Assembly: GCA_001797335.1 (NCBI GenBank)
Contig: MGPE01000017.1
Span: 1 to 14,749, forward strand
Reading direction: 5' to 3'
Source of the DNA: Deltaproteobacteria bacterium GWA2_38_16
GTDB taxonomy: Bacteria; Bdellovibrionota; JACOXK01; 2-02-FULL-40-11
Length of the DNA stretch: 14,749 bases
Shown: positions 1 to 7,542 of the stretch, piece by piece
How the letters are laid out: every line of letters starts with the position of its first letter
Numbering within the stretch: the stretch's first letter is position 1
Notes under the pieces: model-generated
Told to the model about the DNA's origin: nothing
Database searches by the model: none
What the model saw: only the letters and a program-made list of their open reading frames with translations
Translations under genes and position numbers: made by a program

Positions 1-90
1 CCTATTGCGATGGAGAAGGAGTTGAGATTTGCAGTGAGAGAAGGTGGTAGAACCGTAGGCGCTGGGGTTGTAACTCAGATTGTTGAGTAA
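1..90 (+). CDS. tuf: Elongation factor Tu, C-terminal end (partial)
   Basis: The last 29 codons and TAA stop of an EF-Tu gene that starts before the window. EF-Tu is the GTPase that delivers aminoacyl-tRNA to the ribosome. The visible end reads PIAMEKELRFAVREGG, then RTVGAGVVTQIVE; the RFAxREGGRTVGAGVV block is the family's conserved domain 3 C-terminus. The stop is 12 nt before rpmG, so the two are probably cotranscribed. Glu and Lys codons here (3 GAG to 1 GAA; 1 AAG) differ from the GAA/AAA preference of the genes that follow. A second tuf begins at 14685 in the same direction. Confidence 0.96.
   Translation, partial: PIAMEKELRFAVREGGRTVGAGVVTQIVE
73..88 (+). other. Small stem-loop across the tuf stop codon
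   Basis: ACTCA (73-77) pairs with TGAGT (84-88), and G78 with T83 as a wobble, leaving an ATTG tetraloop. The stem runs into the tuf TAA and ends 14 nt before the rpmG start. It is short and AT-rich and could be chance. It is listed because similar stem-loops sit at several other gene junctions in this window. Confidence 0.3.
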
Positions 91-102
91 ATAGGAGTAT
101 TT

Positions 103-258
103 ATGGAACGACTTATTATTTTACTTTCTTGTGAAAAATGTAAACGTAAGAATTATTCGACGACGAAGACAAAACGTACAGGAGTTGAAAAACTGCAGCT
201 TAAAAAATACTGCCCTGCCTGTCGGTCTCATACAGTCCATAAAGAAACGAAATCGTAG
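103..258 (+). CDS. rpmG: Large ribosomal subunit protein bL33
   Basis: A 51-residue small basic protein of the large ribosomal subunit, located near the E site. It contains two CxxC pairs, C10/C13 and C37/C40, which form the zinc-ribbon ('C+') version of bL33; the central TTKTKR and the LxLKKYCPxC block are typical of the family. The length matches the usual 49-55 residues. The ATG at 103 follows an AGGAG ribosome binding site (93-97) at 5 nt spacing. It lies between tuf and tRNA-Trp, a common place for rpmG ahead of secE-nusG. Paralogues lacking the cysteines (C-) are often used under zinc limitation; none is seen here. Confidence 0.95.
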   Translation: MERLIILLSCEKCKRKNYSTTKTKRTGVEKLQLKKYCPACRSHTVHKETKS

Positions 259-265
259 CAGATGA

Positions 266-341
266 AGGCCAGTAGCTCTAACGGTAGAGCAGCGGATTCC
301 AAATCCGCCTGTTGGGGGTTCAAATCCCTCCTGGCCTGCCA
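266..341 (+). tRNA. tRNA-Trp (anticodon CCA)
   Basis: A complete 76-nt cloverleaf. The acceptor AGGCCAG (266-272) pairs with CTGGCCT (331-337). The D stem is GCTC/GAGC (275-278, 287-290) and the anticodon stem GCGGA/TCCGC (292-296, 304-308). The anticodon loop TTCCAAA carries CCA at 299-301. The T stem GGGGG/CCCTC (314-318, 326-330, one G-U pair) closes a TTCAAAT loop. The discriminator is G338, as expected for bacterial tRNA-Trp, and the 3' CCA (339-341) is encoded in the DNA. It sits 7 nt after rpmG and 42 nt before secE with no visible promoter or terminator of its own, so it is probably cut out of the operon transcript by tRNA-processing nucleases. Confidence 0.98.
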
Positions 342-383
342 GTTTTAGGGGGTACTATTTTAGGGATTATTTAGAGGTGAATT

Positions 384-767
384 ATGACAGAGTATAAAAA
401 AATTGTTTTTAGTTGCTTTCTCATTTTTGCTGTGCTAGCGTGGCTCGTTTTTAGTCGGCTTTTAACGTCAGCCGTTACCTACTTTGATTTTTATGCATAC
501 GGTAATTTTGTTGATGTTATTGTTCGATTGGCTCCGATTGTTTTAAGTATTGGTTTGTTTATAGGATTTTATCGAAGTGAAAAAGCAACGCTTTATATGA
601 CAGAAGTTGCTGCCGAACTAAAAAAAGTGACCTGGCCATCGTCGAAAGAAGTATATGCGGCTACCCTTGTGGTGATTATTGCGGTGTTGGTAGCTTCTGT
701 ACTATTGGGAGTATTTGATTCGCTGTGGTCATTTTTAATTCGAAAGATTATTCAATATGGCGGATGA
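384..767 (+). CDS. secE: Protein translocase subunit SecE
   Basis: The inner-membrane SecE subunit clamps SecY in the SecYEG channel used for protein export and membrane insertion. At 127 residues it is the long form. Hydrophobic segments lie at about 7-27, 44-64 and 92-115; most bacteria have a single-span protein of 60-70 residues, while the three-span form is the E. coli type. The conserved cytoplasmic amphipathic helix and hinge are visible as ELKKVTWPSSKEV (78-90), including W84-P85. An AGAGGTGA motif (373-380) precedes the ATG. The 3' end overlaps nusG by 11 nt, which suggests translational coupling. The secE-nusG pair is conserved across bacteria. Confidence 0.96.
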   Translation: MTEYKKIVFSCFLIFAVLAWLVFSRLLTSAVTYFDFYAYGNFVDVIVRLAPIVLSIGLFIGFYRSEKATLYMTEVAAELKKVTWPSSKEVYAATLVVIIAVLVASVLLGVFDSLWSFLIRKIIQYGG

Positions 768-1323
768 AGCAAGACAGCAACAAGAACCTGAAAAGGTAAT
801 GCGGTGGTACGTGGTACACACGTATTCAGGCTATGAAGAAAAAGCAAAAAAAGCCCTTCAGGATAGAATTAAGGCCAATAAAGCAGAAGATTTTTTTTCT
901 GAAATTTTAGTTCCTTCTGAAAATGTGGTGGAAATTGTAAAGGGAGAAAAGAAAACATCGAATAAACGTTTTTTCCCAGGCTATATTTTGGTTCGAATGA
1001 TTTTAACCAATAAAACCTGGCATGTAGTAAAGAATACACCAAAAATTACGGGATTTATTGGAGGCAGTACACATCCTCCTGCGGTACCCGATGAGGAAGT
1101 TAAAAAATTAACCAGTCAAATTGATGAGGGGACATTACGAACTAAGCCAACGGCTGATTTTTCTATTGGAGATAGTGTTCGGGTTATGGATGGTCCCTTT
1201 GCTAATTTTAATGGTGTGGTTGAAGAAATTAAACCTGAAAAAAGAAAAGTACGGGTGTTGGTTAGTATTTTTGGACGGTCGACCCCCGTTGAATTAGATT
1301 TTATACAGGTAGAGAAAAGTTAG
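757..1323 (+). CDS. nusG: Transcription termination/antitermination factor NusG
   Basis: NusG binds the RNA polymerase clamp, modulates pausing and Rho-dependent termination, and can link polymerase to the leading ribosome through S10. The N-terminal NGN domain runs from about 15 to 125, starting with RWYVVHTYSGYE and including the FPGYILVRM signature (73-81). The C-terminal KOW domain covers about 136-186, with GDSVRVMDGPFANFNGVVE. The length of 188 is normal (E. coli 181). The start at 757 overlaps the end of secE and has only a weak ribosome binding site. An alternative ATG at residue 15 (799) would begin exactly at the conserved MRWYVV, so the first 14 residues are the least certain part. 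A T8 run lies at 891-898. Confidence 0.96.
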   Translation: MADEARQQQEPEKVMRWYVVHTYSGYEEKAKKALQDRIKANKAEDFFSEILVPSENVVEIVKGEKKTSNKRFFPGYILVRMILTNKTWHVVKNTPKITGFIGGSTHPPAVPDEEVKKLTSQIDEGTLRTKPTADFSIGDSVRVMDGPFANFNGVVEEIKPEKRKVRVLVSIFGRSTPVELDFIQVEKS

Positions 1324-1326
1324 GAG
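1321..1326 (+). promoter_or_regulatory. rplK ribosome binding site on the nusG stop codon
   Basis: The TAGGAG here overlaps the nusG stop TAG. GGAG is 7 nt from the rplK ATG at 1334 but only 3 nt from an out-of-frame ATG at 1330, which would read just four codons. Spacing and protein homology both choose 1334. The whole nusG-rplK gap is 10 nt. Confidence 0.75.
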
Positions 1327-1333
1327 TTCATGA

Positions 1334-1765
1334 ATGCCACCTAAAAAGAAAATTACAGCATTTGTAAAATTACAAATTCCTGCAGGGAAAGCCAATCCTG
1401 CTCCACCCATTGGACCTGCATTGGGGCAACAAGGGGTGAATATCATGGAATTTTGTAAACAATTTAATGCTCGTACTCAAAAAGAAGATCCATCGATGAA
1501 TATCCCTGTGATTATTACGGTATATCAAGATCGGTCTTTTACCTTTATTACAAAAACTCCTCCGGCCGCAGATCTTTTAAAAAAAGCGGCAGGAATTATT
1601 AAAGGGTCAGGACAGCCCAATAAAAATAAGGTTGGAAAAGTGACGCAGGATCAAGTGAAGAAAATTGCTGAGATGAAAATTAAGGATTTAAATTGTTCTA
1701 GCATTGAATCTGCCATTAAGACCATTAAAGGATCTGCCAGAAGTATGGGGATTGAAGTGATATGA
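1334..1765 (+). CDS. rplK: Large ribosomal subunit protein uL11
   Basis: uL11 binds the GTPase-associated centre of 23S rRNA at the base of the L12 stalk, and is needed for factor-stimulated GTP hydrolysis and for RelA activation. The N-terminal domain shows the proline-rich [19 protein letters not shown] stretch (16-34) whose prolines form the thiostrepton-binding surface; P22 is present. [10 protein letters not shown] and the [18 protein letters not shown] block follow. The C-terminal RNA-binding domain has [18 protein letters not shown] and ends in [12 protein letters not shown]. The length of 143 matches the family (142 in E. coli). The stop overlaps the rplA start as ATGA, the classic sign of coupling of uL11 and uL1 synthesis. 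Confidence 0.97.
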   Translation: MPPKKKITAFVKLQIPAGKANPAPPIGPALGQQGVNIMEFCKQFNARTQKEDPSMNIPVIITVYQDRSFTFITKTPPAADLLKKAAGIIKGSGQPNKNKVGKVTQDQVKKIAEMKIKDLNCSSIESAIKTIKGSARSMGIEVI

Positions 1766-2472
1766 AAAAAAGATCAAAAAAATATGCTGAGAATAGGAAG
1801 AAAGTTGCTGAGAATAAAAAATATTCTTATTCAGAAGCTTTAAAGCTTTTATTAGAAATGAACCGATCTAAATTTGATGAAACTATGGATGTTGGTATTC
1901 GTTTAGGAGCAGATCCTAAACAATCTGACCAGCAAGTTCGAGGAGCCGTGGTACTTCCTCATGGCGTTGGTAAATCGGTGCGCGTGGTGGTGATTACCAA
2001 AGGAGAAAAAGAAAAAGAAGCTCAAGATAATGGGGCAGATTTTGTGGGGAATCAAGATATTATTGAAAAAATTCAAGGGGGTTGGCTTGAATTTGATAAA
2101 CTTATTACAACGCCAGATATGATGGGATCTGTCAGTAAACTGGGAAAAGTATTGGGTCCAAAAGGATTGATGCCAAATCCAAAGTTAGGAACGGTTACTT
2201 TTGAAATCGGGAATGCGGTTAAAAATGAAAAAAAGGGAAAAGTGGAATTCCGAATGGATAAAACCGCTAATCTTCATACAGTTATTGGAAAGGCATCGTT
2301 TGGGTATGAAAAATTAAAAGAAAATTTTGAGGCACTACTAGAAGCAATTATAAAACAAAAACCTTCCAGTGCCAAAGGGGCTTTTTTAAGAACAGTAGCG
2401 GTGTCTTCTACACAGAGTCCAGGGATTACCATTGATGTCTCAAGTTTAAACAAGGATATTTTACATGAATAA
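1762..2472 (+). CDS. rplA: Large ribosomal subunit protein uL1
   Basis: uL1 forms the mobile L1 stalk at the E site that helps release deacylated tRNA. In E. coli it also represses its own operon by binding the rplK leader. The protein has 236 residues, with the L1 signature [16 protein letters not shown] at 131-146 and the C-terminal [13 protein letters not shown] block at 205-217. The start overlaps the rplK stop by 4 nt. The end overlaps rplJ by 8 nt (ATGAATAA), so no untranslated leader lies between rplA and rplJ. A 14-bp palindrome (AAGCTTTAAAGCTT, 1835-1848) lies near the 5' end; it is probably incidental. Confidence 0.97.
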   Translation: MKKRSKKYAENRKKVAENKKYSYSEALKLLLEMNRSKFDETMDVGIRLGADPKQSDQQVRGAVVLPHGVGKSVRVVVITKGEKEKEAQDNGADFVGNQDIIEKIQGGWLEFDKLITTPDMMGSVSKLGKVLGPKGLMPNPKLGTVTFEIGNAVKNEKKGKVEFRMDKTANLHTVIGKASFGYEKLKENFEALLEAIIKQKPSSAKGAFLRTVAVSSTQSPGITIDVSSLNKDILHE

Positions 2473-2989
2473 AGTTGAAAAAGAACAGATTGTTCAAGAA
2501 ATAAAGAAAAAAGTTTCTGAAAGTAAAGCCGTCTTTTTATTTGAGTATCATGGCTTAAATGTTCAAGATATGACAACGCTTCGCACTGATTTGAGACGAA
2601 AAAATGGGGAACTCAAAGTTTTTAAAAATACATTGGTGAAAAAAGCCCTTCAGGAGACGCCTCTTAAGGATCTCTTGGAAAAAGATTTTAAAGGACCCAT
2701 TGCCTGTGCCTTTGGATATTCTGATGAAGTCACGGTGGCAAAAACATTGGTTGATTTTAAAAAGGAAGATGCTTCCCTAAATATAAAATCTGCAGTTCTG
2801 GGAAGTCAAAAGATTTCATTAAATGAAATTAAACAATTGAGTAAGCTTCCATCGAAGGAGATAATGCTTGGTCAATTGCTAGCAACTGTAGCTGCGCCCG
2901 TAAGAGGTTTGGTGACTGTCTTATCTGCAGTTACACGTGATTTCGTATATGTCCTCAAGGCCATTGAGGACAAAAAAGGAAAAGCATAA
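2465..2989 (+). CDS. rplJ: Large ribosomal subunit protein uL10
   Basis: uL10 anchors bL12 dimers to the ribosome and binds 23S rRNA next to uL11, forming the base of the stalk. The length of 174 residues is typical. The N-terminal rRNA-binding domain shows AVFLFEYHGLNVQDM and the VFKNTLVKKAL motif at about 53-63. The C-terminal part (about 130-174) holds the helix that carries the bL12 dimers and ends in VYVLKAIEDKKGKA. In E. coli the uL10-bL12 complex represses this mRNA through a leader upstream of rplJ. Here the start lies inside the end of rplA, so any such site must be within rplA coding sequence or absent. A strong stem-loop occupies codons 163-169. Confidence 0.97.
   Translation: MNKVEKEQIVQEIKKKVSESKAVFLFEYHGLNVQDMTTLRTDLRRKNGELKVFKNTLVKKALQETPLKDLLEKDFKGPIACAFGYSDEVTVAKTLVDFKKEDASLNIKSAVLGSQKISLNEIKQLSKLPSKEIMLGQLLATVAAPVRGLVTVLSAVTRDFVYVLKAIEDKKGKA
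2951..2971 (+). promoter_or_regulatory. Stem-loop near the 3' end of rplJ, upstream of rplL
   Basis: GTCCTCAA (2951-2958) and TTGAGGAC (2964-2971) form a perfect 8-bp stem with a GGCCA loop. It lies in the last codons of rplJ, 33 nt before the rplL ATG. No T-run follows on either strand, so it does not look like an intrinsic terminator. TCCTC in its 5' arm could instead pair with GAGGA (2994-2998) of the rplL ribosome binding site. The two pairings exclude each other, so the stem may keep the binding site open. The regulatory role is inference. The stem encodes a conserved part of uL10, and one 8-bp hairpin in a window this long is not statistically rare. Confidence 0.4.
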
Positions 2990-2990
2990 G

Positions 2991-2998
2991 AAGGAGGA
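2991..2998 (+). promoter_or_regulatory. Strong rplL ribosome binding site
   Basis: AAGGAGGA lies 6 nt before the rplL ATG at 3005 and is among the best Shine-Dalgarno matches in the window (the tuf site at 14672 is comparable). This fits the need for several bL12 copies per ribosome against one uL10. Confidence 0.85.
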
Positions 2999-3004
2999 AG
3001 TCGT

Positions 3005-3385
3005 ATGCCTAATGTGACAAAAGAGGATGTTGTTTCTTTCATTTCAAGTATGACAGTATTGGATCTGTCAAAATTTGTGAAAGAACTAGAGGAAAAATTC
3101 GGTGTTTCTGCCCAAGTGCCCATAGCAGTTGCTGCAGTCGGTGCAGGAGCTCAAGCAGCCCCAGTAGAAGAGAAGACGGAATTTACCGTTGTATTAGTAT
3201 CTGCGGGGGATAATAAAATTGGTGTTATTAAAGAAGTGAGAGCCTTGACTTCATTGGGATTAAAAGAAGCCAAAGATTTAGTTGAGGGAGCTCCAAAAAC
3301 ACTCAAAGAAGGCGTTGATAAAAAGACCGCCGAAGAAATTAAGAAAAAAGTAGAAGCCGCTGGTGCTAAAGTAGAAATTAAATAA
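3005..3385 (+). CDS. rplL: Large ribosomal subunit protein bL12 (L7/L12)
   Basis: bL12 is the multi-copy stalk protein that recruits translation factors and stimulates their GTPase activity. The length of 126 residues is standard. An N-terminal dimerisation domain (about 1-38) is followed by a flexible Ala/Val/Gly-rich hinge (about 38-53). The C-terminal factor-binding domain (about 56-126) contains [22 protein letters not shown] and the [21 protein letters not shown] motif. It follows rplJ by 15 nt with a strong ribosome binding site. The 44 nt after it form the largest spacer in the rplK-rpoC part of the cluster. Confidence 0.97.
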   Translation: MPNVTKEDVVSFISSMTVLDLSKFVKELEEKFGVSAQVPIAVAAVGAGAQAAPVEEKTEFTVVLVSAGDNKIGVIKEVRALTSLGLKEAKDLVEGAPKTLKEGVDKKTAEEIKKKVEAAGAKVEIK

Positions 3386-3412
3386 TTGTTTCTAACTAAA
3401 TTTACAATTTTT
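3384..3412 (+). other. Weak stem and T-rich stretch in the rplL-rpoB spacer
   Basis: AATTGT (3384-3389, including the last two bases of the rplL stop) can pair with ACAATT (3404-3409), followed directly by TTT. In E. coli the rplL-rpoB spacer holds a partial terminator and an RNase III site that lower rpoBC expression relative to the ribosomal genes. This stem has only one G-C pair and a 14-nt loop, so as an attenuator it is very weak. I see nothing else in the 44-nt spacer except the rpoB ribosome binding site. Confidence 0.15.
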
Positions 3413-3418
3413 CCACAT

Positions 3419-3425
3419 AAGGGGG
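3419..3425 (+). promoter_or_regulatory. rpoB ribosome binding site
   Basis: AAGGGGG lies 4 nt before ATG 3430 and 7 nt before an adjacent in-frame TTG (codon 2, 3433). Spacing would slightly favour TTG, but the two starts differ by one residue. The rpoC start uses the same AAGGGGG motif (7527-7533, 9 nt before ATG 7543). Confidence 0.6.
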
Positions 3426-3429
3426 CGTA

Positions 3430-6400
3430 ATGTTGTCCTTTATTGAAAATAACAAACGTCATCGACGTAGTTTTGCCAAAATTAAAACGATTATTGATCT
3501 TCCAAATTTGATTGATGTTCAAAAAAGATCTTATGAGCATTTTTTGCAGGCTGGAAAAGATCCTATGGAACGTCAAGATGTGGGACTTCAAGGTGTTTTT
3601 AAATCGGTATTCCCAATTCATGACATGGATAAGACGTCTTCTTTGGAATTTGTTAAGTATGCCTTAGAGAAACCTAAATATGATGTAGATGAATGTCGAG
3701 ATCGGGGAATGACTTATGCGGCACCAGTCAAAATTACAGTGCGGCTTGTTGTGTGGGATATTAATGAGGAGACCAATACCCGAAATATTCGAGATGTTAA
3801 AGAGCAAGAAATTTATTTAGGTGAGCTACCTCTCATGACAGAAACAGGATCCTTTATTGTCAATGGGACAGAGCGGGTAGTGGTAAGCCAATTGCATCGT
3901 TCTCCAGGGGTATTTTTTGATCATGATGCTGGGAAAACTCATTCCAGTGGAAAGCTTCTCTATTCTGCGCGTTTAATTCCAAATCGAGGATCTTGGCTTG
4001 ATTTTGAATTTGACCATAAAGATATTTTGCACGTTCGTATTGATCGGCGTCGTAAATTGCCAGCAACTATTTTATTAAGAGCACTAGGGTATTCTACCGA
4101 AGAAATTCTTAAATATTTTTATAATACAGAAGCGCTCTATTTTGAAGACAGTAAATTTTATAAAAGCTTAGAACTAGATTTAATTTCAGGCTTAAGGGCG
4201 GATGCTGATATTAAACATCCCAAAACGGGAGATGTCATTGTTCGAAAAAATAGAAAATTTACAAAAGATGTCATCGAGGCTTTAAAGAAAGCCAATATTA
4301 AACGTATTCCTATTGCTCAAGAAGAAGTTTTAACAAAAATTTCTTATACTGATGTGACAGATTCTAAGAGTGGGGAAGTGTTGTTAGAGTGCAATGAACA
4401 ATTAACTCCAGATAAAATTAAGCTCTTAAAAAAGTACGATATTGCTGAAATTAAAGTGCTCTATATTGATGGGCTTAATGTTGGGCCTTATCTCAGAGAT
4501 ACCTTGGTATTGGACAAGGTTTCCAGTACGGATGAAGCTATGCTTGAAATTTATAAGAAAATGCGTCCTGGGGAACCTCCTACCTTAGAAACTGCCAAAC
4601 AATATTTTGATAATTTATTTTTTAATCCTGAACGATATGATCTTTCTAAAGTGGGAAGACTTAAAATCAATCATAAGTTTGGAATTAATATTCCGATTGA
4701 TGTGCAGGTTTTAACCAAAGAAGATATTTTGGCCACCGTACGTCATTTGATTGAACTTAAAAATGGGATCGGGATGATAGATGATATTGATCACTTGGGG
4801 AATCGTCGTGTTCGCCCAGTTGGGGAACTTGTTGAAAATCAATTTCGGGTAGGACTTGTGAGAATGGAAAGAGCCATTCGCGAAAGAATGTCTCTTCATG
4901 AAGTAGAAACACTGATGCCACATGATCTCATTAATACAAAACCGGTGAGTGCGGCGATTAAAGAATTTTTTGGAAGTTCGCAACTTTCTCAATTTATGGA
5001 TCAAACCAATCCTCTTTCTGAAGTGACTCATAAACGAAGATTATCCGCCTTAGGGCCTGGGGGATTAACCCGGGAAAGAGCAGGCTTTGAAGTTCGTGAT
5101 GTCCATTCTACTCACTATGGAAGAATTTGTCCTATTGAAACGCCTGAAGGCCCCAACATTGGTCTTATCGCGTCTTTATCTACGTATGCTCGGGTGAATG
5201 ATTTTGGGTTTATTGAAACGCCTTATCGAAAAGTAAAAAGTGGGAAGGTTTTGGAAGAAGCAACCTTTTTAACAGCACTCGATGAAGAAAAATATGCTAT
5301 TGCGCAGGCCAATGCGACTATTGATACGGATGGACATTTAACAGAAAAAATGGTGGCTATTCGTCGCGGTGGGGAAGCGATGATGACAGATCCTTCTGAA
5401 ATTACCTATATGGATGTGTCCCCTAGCCAACTCGTCAGTGTGGCAGCAGCCCTTATTCCCTTTTTAGAAAACGACGATGCGAATAGAGCTCTTATGGGAT
5501 CGAACATGCAACGTCAAGCAGTGCCTCTCTTAAAAACCAATGCTCCTTTAATTGGAACTGGGATGGAAAGAATTGTTGCTAGAGATTCTGGGGTAACGGT
5601 CGTGGCTCGTAATGATGGAATTGTGGAAAATGTAGATGCAACGCGGATTGTGGTGCGAACAAAAGGGAAAACATCTGGATCTGAAATTGATATTTATAAT
5701 CTTATTAAATATCGTCGGTCTAATCAAAATACCTGCGTTAATCAAAAGCCTATTGTGAAAAAAGGAGATGAAGTTTTTAGAGGAGATGTGATTGCCGATG
5801 GCCCAGCAACGGATGTGGGAGAGTTGGCGTTAGGTCAGAATGTCATGGTGGCTTTTATGTCGTGGGGAGGATATAACTTTGAGGATTCTATCTTAGTCAG
5901 CGAAAAACTTATCCGCGAAGATACCTTTACGTCCGTTCATATCGAGGAATTTGAATGTATTTCTCGAGATACAAAATTAGGGAAAGAAGAAATTACTCGA
6001 GATATTCCAAACATGGGTGAGGAAGCTCTGAAAGATTTAGATAGTAGTGGCATTGTTCGTATTGGGGCAGAAGTAAAACCGGGAGATATTTTAGTAGGAA
6101 AAGTAACTCCCAAAGGAGAAACACAACTTTCTCCAGAAGAAAAATTACTTCGAGCTATTTTTGGAGAAAAGGCTGGAAATGTAAAAGATAGTTCTTTAAG
6201 AGTGCCTCCTGGAATTGCAGGAACCGTGATTCATGCACAAGTTTTTTCAAGAGAAGGTGCTGAAAAAGACGAAAGAGCAAAAAATATTTTAGCAGAAGAC
6301 ATTGCCAAATTAAGACGGGATCAAGAATCTGAAGTGGATGTAATTCAGTCTACGGCAAAAGCCAAACTTAAAAAGACTCTGGTCGGAGAAAAAACCACAG

Positions 6401-7527
6401 GAAAACTGTTGGATAAGCATGGCAAGGAAAAAATTCTAGGAAAGGGAGATGCCATTACAGCAGAAATTTATGAACAAATTTCATATAGCTTGCTGGCTCA
6501 TATTCCTTTAGATAAAACGGTTGAAGAAAAAGTTCAAAAATTGGTGTCCTCTGTAGATGAACAAATAGAAATGGTTAAGGCCGTATTTGATGAAAAAATT
6601 GAAAAGCTGAAAAAAGGAGACGAGCTTCCACCCGGAGTTATTAAGCTAGTGAAAGTATATGTTTCCATGAAACGAAGACTTTCAGTGGGAGATAAAATGG
6701 CTGGGCGTCATGGAAATAAAGGTGTGGTCTCTCGAATTTTACCAGAGGAAGATATGCCTTATTTTCCGGATGGAAGAGCCGTGGATGTTGTTTTAAATCC
6801 TCTAGGAGTGCCTTCTCGGATGAATGTGGGACAAATTTTGGAAACGCATTTGGGATGGGCTGCTGAAGGATTAGGGAATAAAATTAATGAATATCTTGAG
6901 AATTGGAATGAAAAGAATCTTCGTAAATATTTAAAACAAATTTATTCTTCTAAGGAAGTGGATGAATTTATTGATTCTTTAGATGAAAAAGAGTTGAAGC
7001 GCGTGGTTTCAAAATTAAAAAAAGGGATTCATTTTTCATGTCCTGTGTTTGAACGACCTTCTGAGGAAGACATTAATCAATATTTAGCATTGGCCCAATT
7101 ACCTTTACGAGGTCAGATAACCTTATTTGATGGAAGAACCGGAGAAGCCTTTGATAATGATGTGACCGTTGGAATGATGTATGTATTAAAGCTTCATCAT
7201 CTGGTGGAAGATAAGATTCATGCCAGATCTATTGGGCCTTATTCTTTAGTGACGCAACAACCCTTGGGAGGGAAAGCCCAATTTGGTGGTCAGAGATTAG
7301 GAGAAATGGAAGTTTGGGCGATGGAATCTTATGGGGCAGCCTATGCGCTTCAAGAATTTTTAACGGTCAAATCTGATGATGTGGCTGGACGAACTCGAAT
7401 TTATGAAGCCATTATTAAAGGAGAGAATGTGTTAGAACCTGGAATTCCAGAATCCTTTAATGTTTTAATAAAAGAATTACAAAGCTTGGCACTCAATGTT
7501 GAGCTTATTGAAGATACGAATGCTTAA
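3430..7527 (+). CDS. rpoB: DNA-directed RNA polymerase subunit beta
   Basis: The beta subunit forms one pincer of RNA polymerase and part of its active site. It is full length at 1365 residues (E. coli 1342). The rifampicin-binding cluster, [11 protein letters not shown] onward, spans residues 515-541 (4972-5052). The residues equivalent to E. coli Q513, D516, H526, S531 and L533 are all wild type; position 518 is Thr where E. coli has Asn. The active-site block [12 protein letters not shown] is at 1087-1098. A charged coiled-coil-like insertion at about 940-1060 matches the proteobacterial beta insertion before that block. Residues about 258-345 hold two related strand-strand-helix units equivalent to the variable region of E. 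coli beta. The C-terminal clamp segment [22 protein letters not shown] begins at 1266. It is 15 nt before rpoC. Confidence 0.98.
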   Translation: MLSFIENNKRHRRSFAKIKTIIDLPNLIDVQKRSYEHFLQAGKDPMERQDVGLQGVFKSVFPIHDMDKTSSLEFVKYALEKPKYDVDECRDRGMTYAAPVKITVRLVVWDINEETNTRNIRDVKEQEIYLGELPLMTETGSFIVNGTERVVVSQLHRSPGVFFDHDAGKTHSSGKLLYSARLIPNRGSWLDFEFDHKDILHVRIDRRRKLPATILLRALGYSTEEILKYFYNTEALYFEDSKFYKSLELDLISGLRADADIKHPKTGDVIVRKNRKFTKDVIEALKKANIKRIPIAQEEVLTKISYTDVTDSKSGEVLLECNEQLTPDKIKLLKKYDIAEIKVLYIDGLNVGPYLRDTLVLDKVSSTDEAMLEIYKKMRPGEPPTLETAKQYFDNLFFNPERYDLSKVGRLKINHKFGINIPIDVQVLTKEDILATVRHLIELKNGIGMIDDIDHLGNRRVRPVGELVENQFRVGLVRMERAIRERMSLHEVETLMPHDLINTKPVSAAIKEFFGSSQLSQFMDQTNPLSEVTHKRRLSALGPGGLTRERAGFEVRDVHSTHYGRICPIETPEGPNIGLIASLSTYARVNDFGFIETPYRKVKSGKVLEEATFLTALDEEKYAIAQANATIDTDGHLTEKMVAIRRGGEAMMTDPSEITYMDVSPSQLVSVAAALIPFLENDDANRALMGSNMQRQAVPLLKTNAPLIGTGMERIVARDSGVTVVARNDGIVENVDATRIVVRTKGKTSGSEIDIYNLIKYRRSNQNTCVNQKPIVKKGDEVFRGDVIADGPATDVGELALGQNVMVAFMSWGGYNFEDSILVSEKLIREDTFTSVHIEEFECISRDTKLGKEEITRDIPNMGEEALKDLDSSGIVRIGAEVKPGDILVGKVTPKGETQLSPEEKLLRAIFGEKAGNVKDSSLRVPPGIAGTVIHAQVFSREGAEKDERAKNILAEDIAKLRRDQESEVDVIQSTAKAKLKKTLVGEKTTGKLLDKHGKEKILGKGDAITAEIYEQISYSLLAHIPLDKTVEEKVQKLVSSVDEQIEMVKAVFDEKIEKLKKGDELPPGVIKLVKVYVSMKRRLSVGDKMAGRHGNKGVVSRILPEEDMPYFPDGRAVDVVLNPLGVPSRMNVGQILETHLGWAAEGLGNKINEYLENWNEKNLRKYLKQIYSSKEVDEFIDSLDEKELKRVVSKLKKGIHFSCPVFERPSEEDINQYLALAQLPLRGQITLFDGRTGEAFDNDVTVGMMYVLKLHHLVEDKIHARSIGPYSLVTQQPLGGKAQFGGQRLGEMEVWAMESYGAAYALQEFLTVKSDDVAGRTRIYEAIIKGENVLEPGIPESFNVLIKELQSLALNVELIEDTNA

Positions 7528-7542
7528 AGGGGGACAAGGAAC

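Noticed and set aside
185-213. Possible tRNA promoter inside rpmG (TTGAAA, 17 nt, TACTGC)
   Set aside because: The -10 match is poor; it is not supported above background in AT-rich DNA.
891-898. T8 run in nusG as a possible slippage site
   Set aside because: NusG continues in frame with normal family residues on both sides; nothing shows that slippage is used.
1835-1848. 14-bp palindrome AAGCTTTAAAGCTT in rplA
   Set aside because: As RNA it gives only a 5-bp stem, and it encodes ordinary uL1 N-terminal residues; no link to a known operator.
2432-2460. Possible internal promoter (TTGATG, 17 nt, GATATT) at the end of rplA
   Set aside because: Each box matches consensus at only 4 of 6 positions, and the start point would fall at or after the rplJ ATG.
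3151-3621. Minus-strand open frame of 156 codons across rplL, the spacer and the rpoB start
   Set aside because: It lies opposite two certain genes, has no recognisable family pattern, and looks like a by-product of AT-rich codon use.
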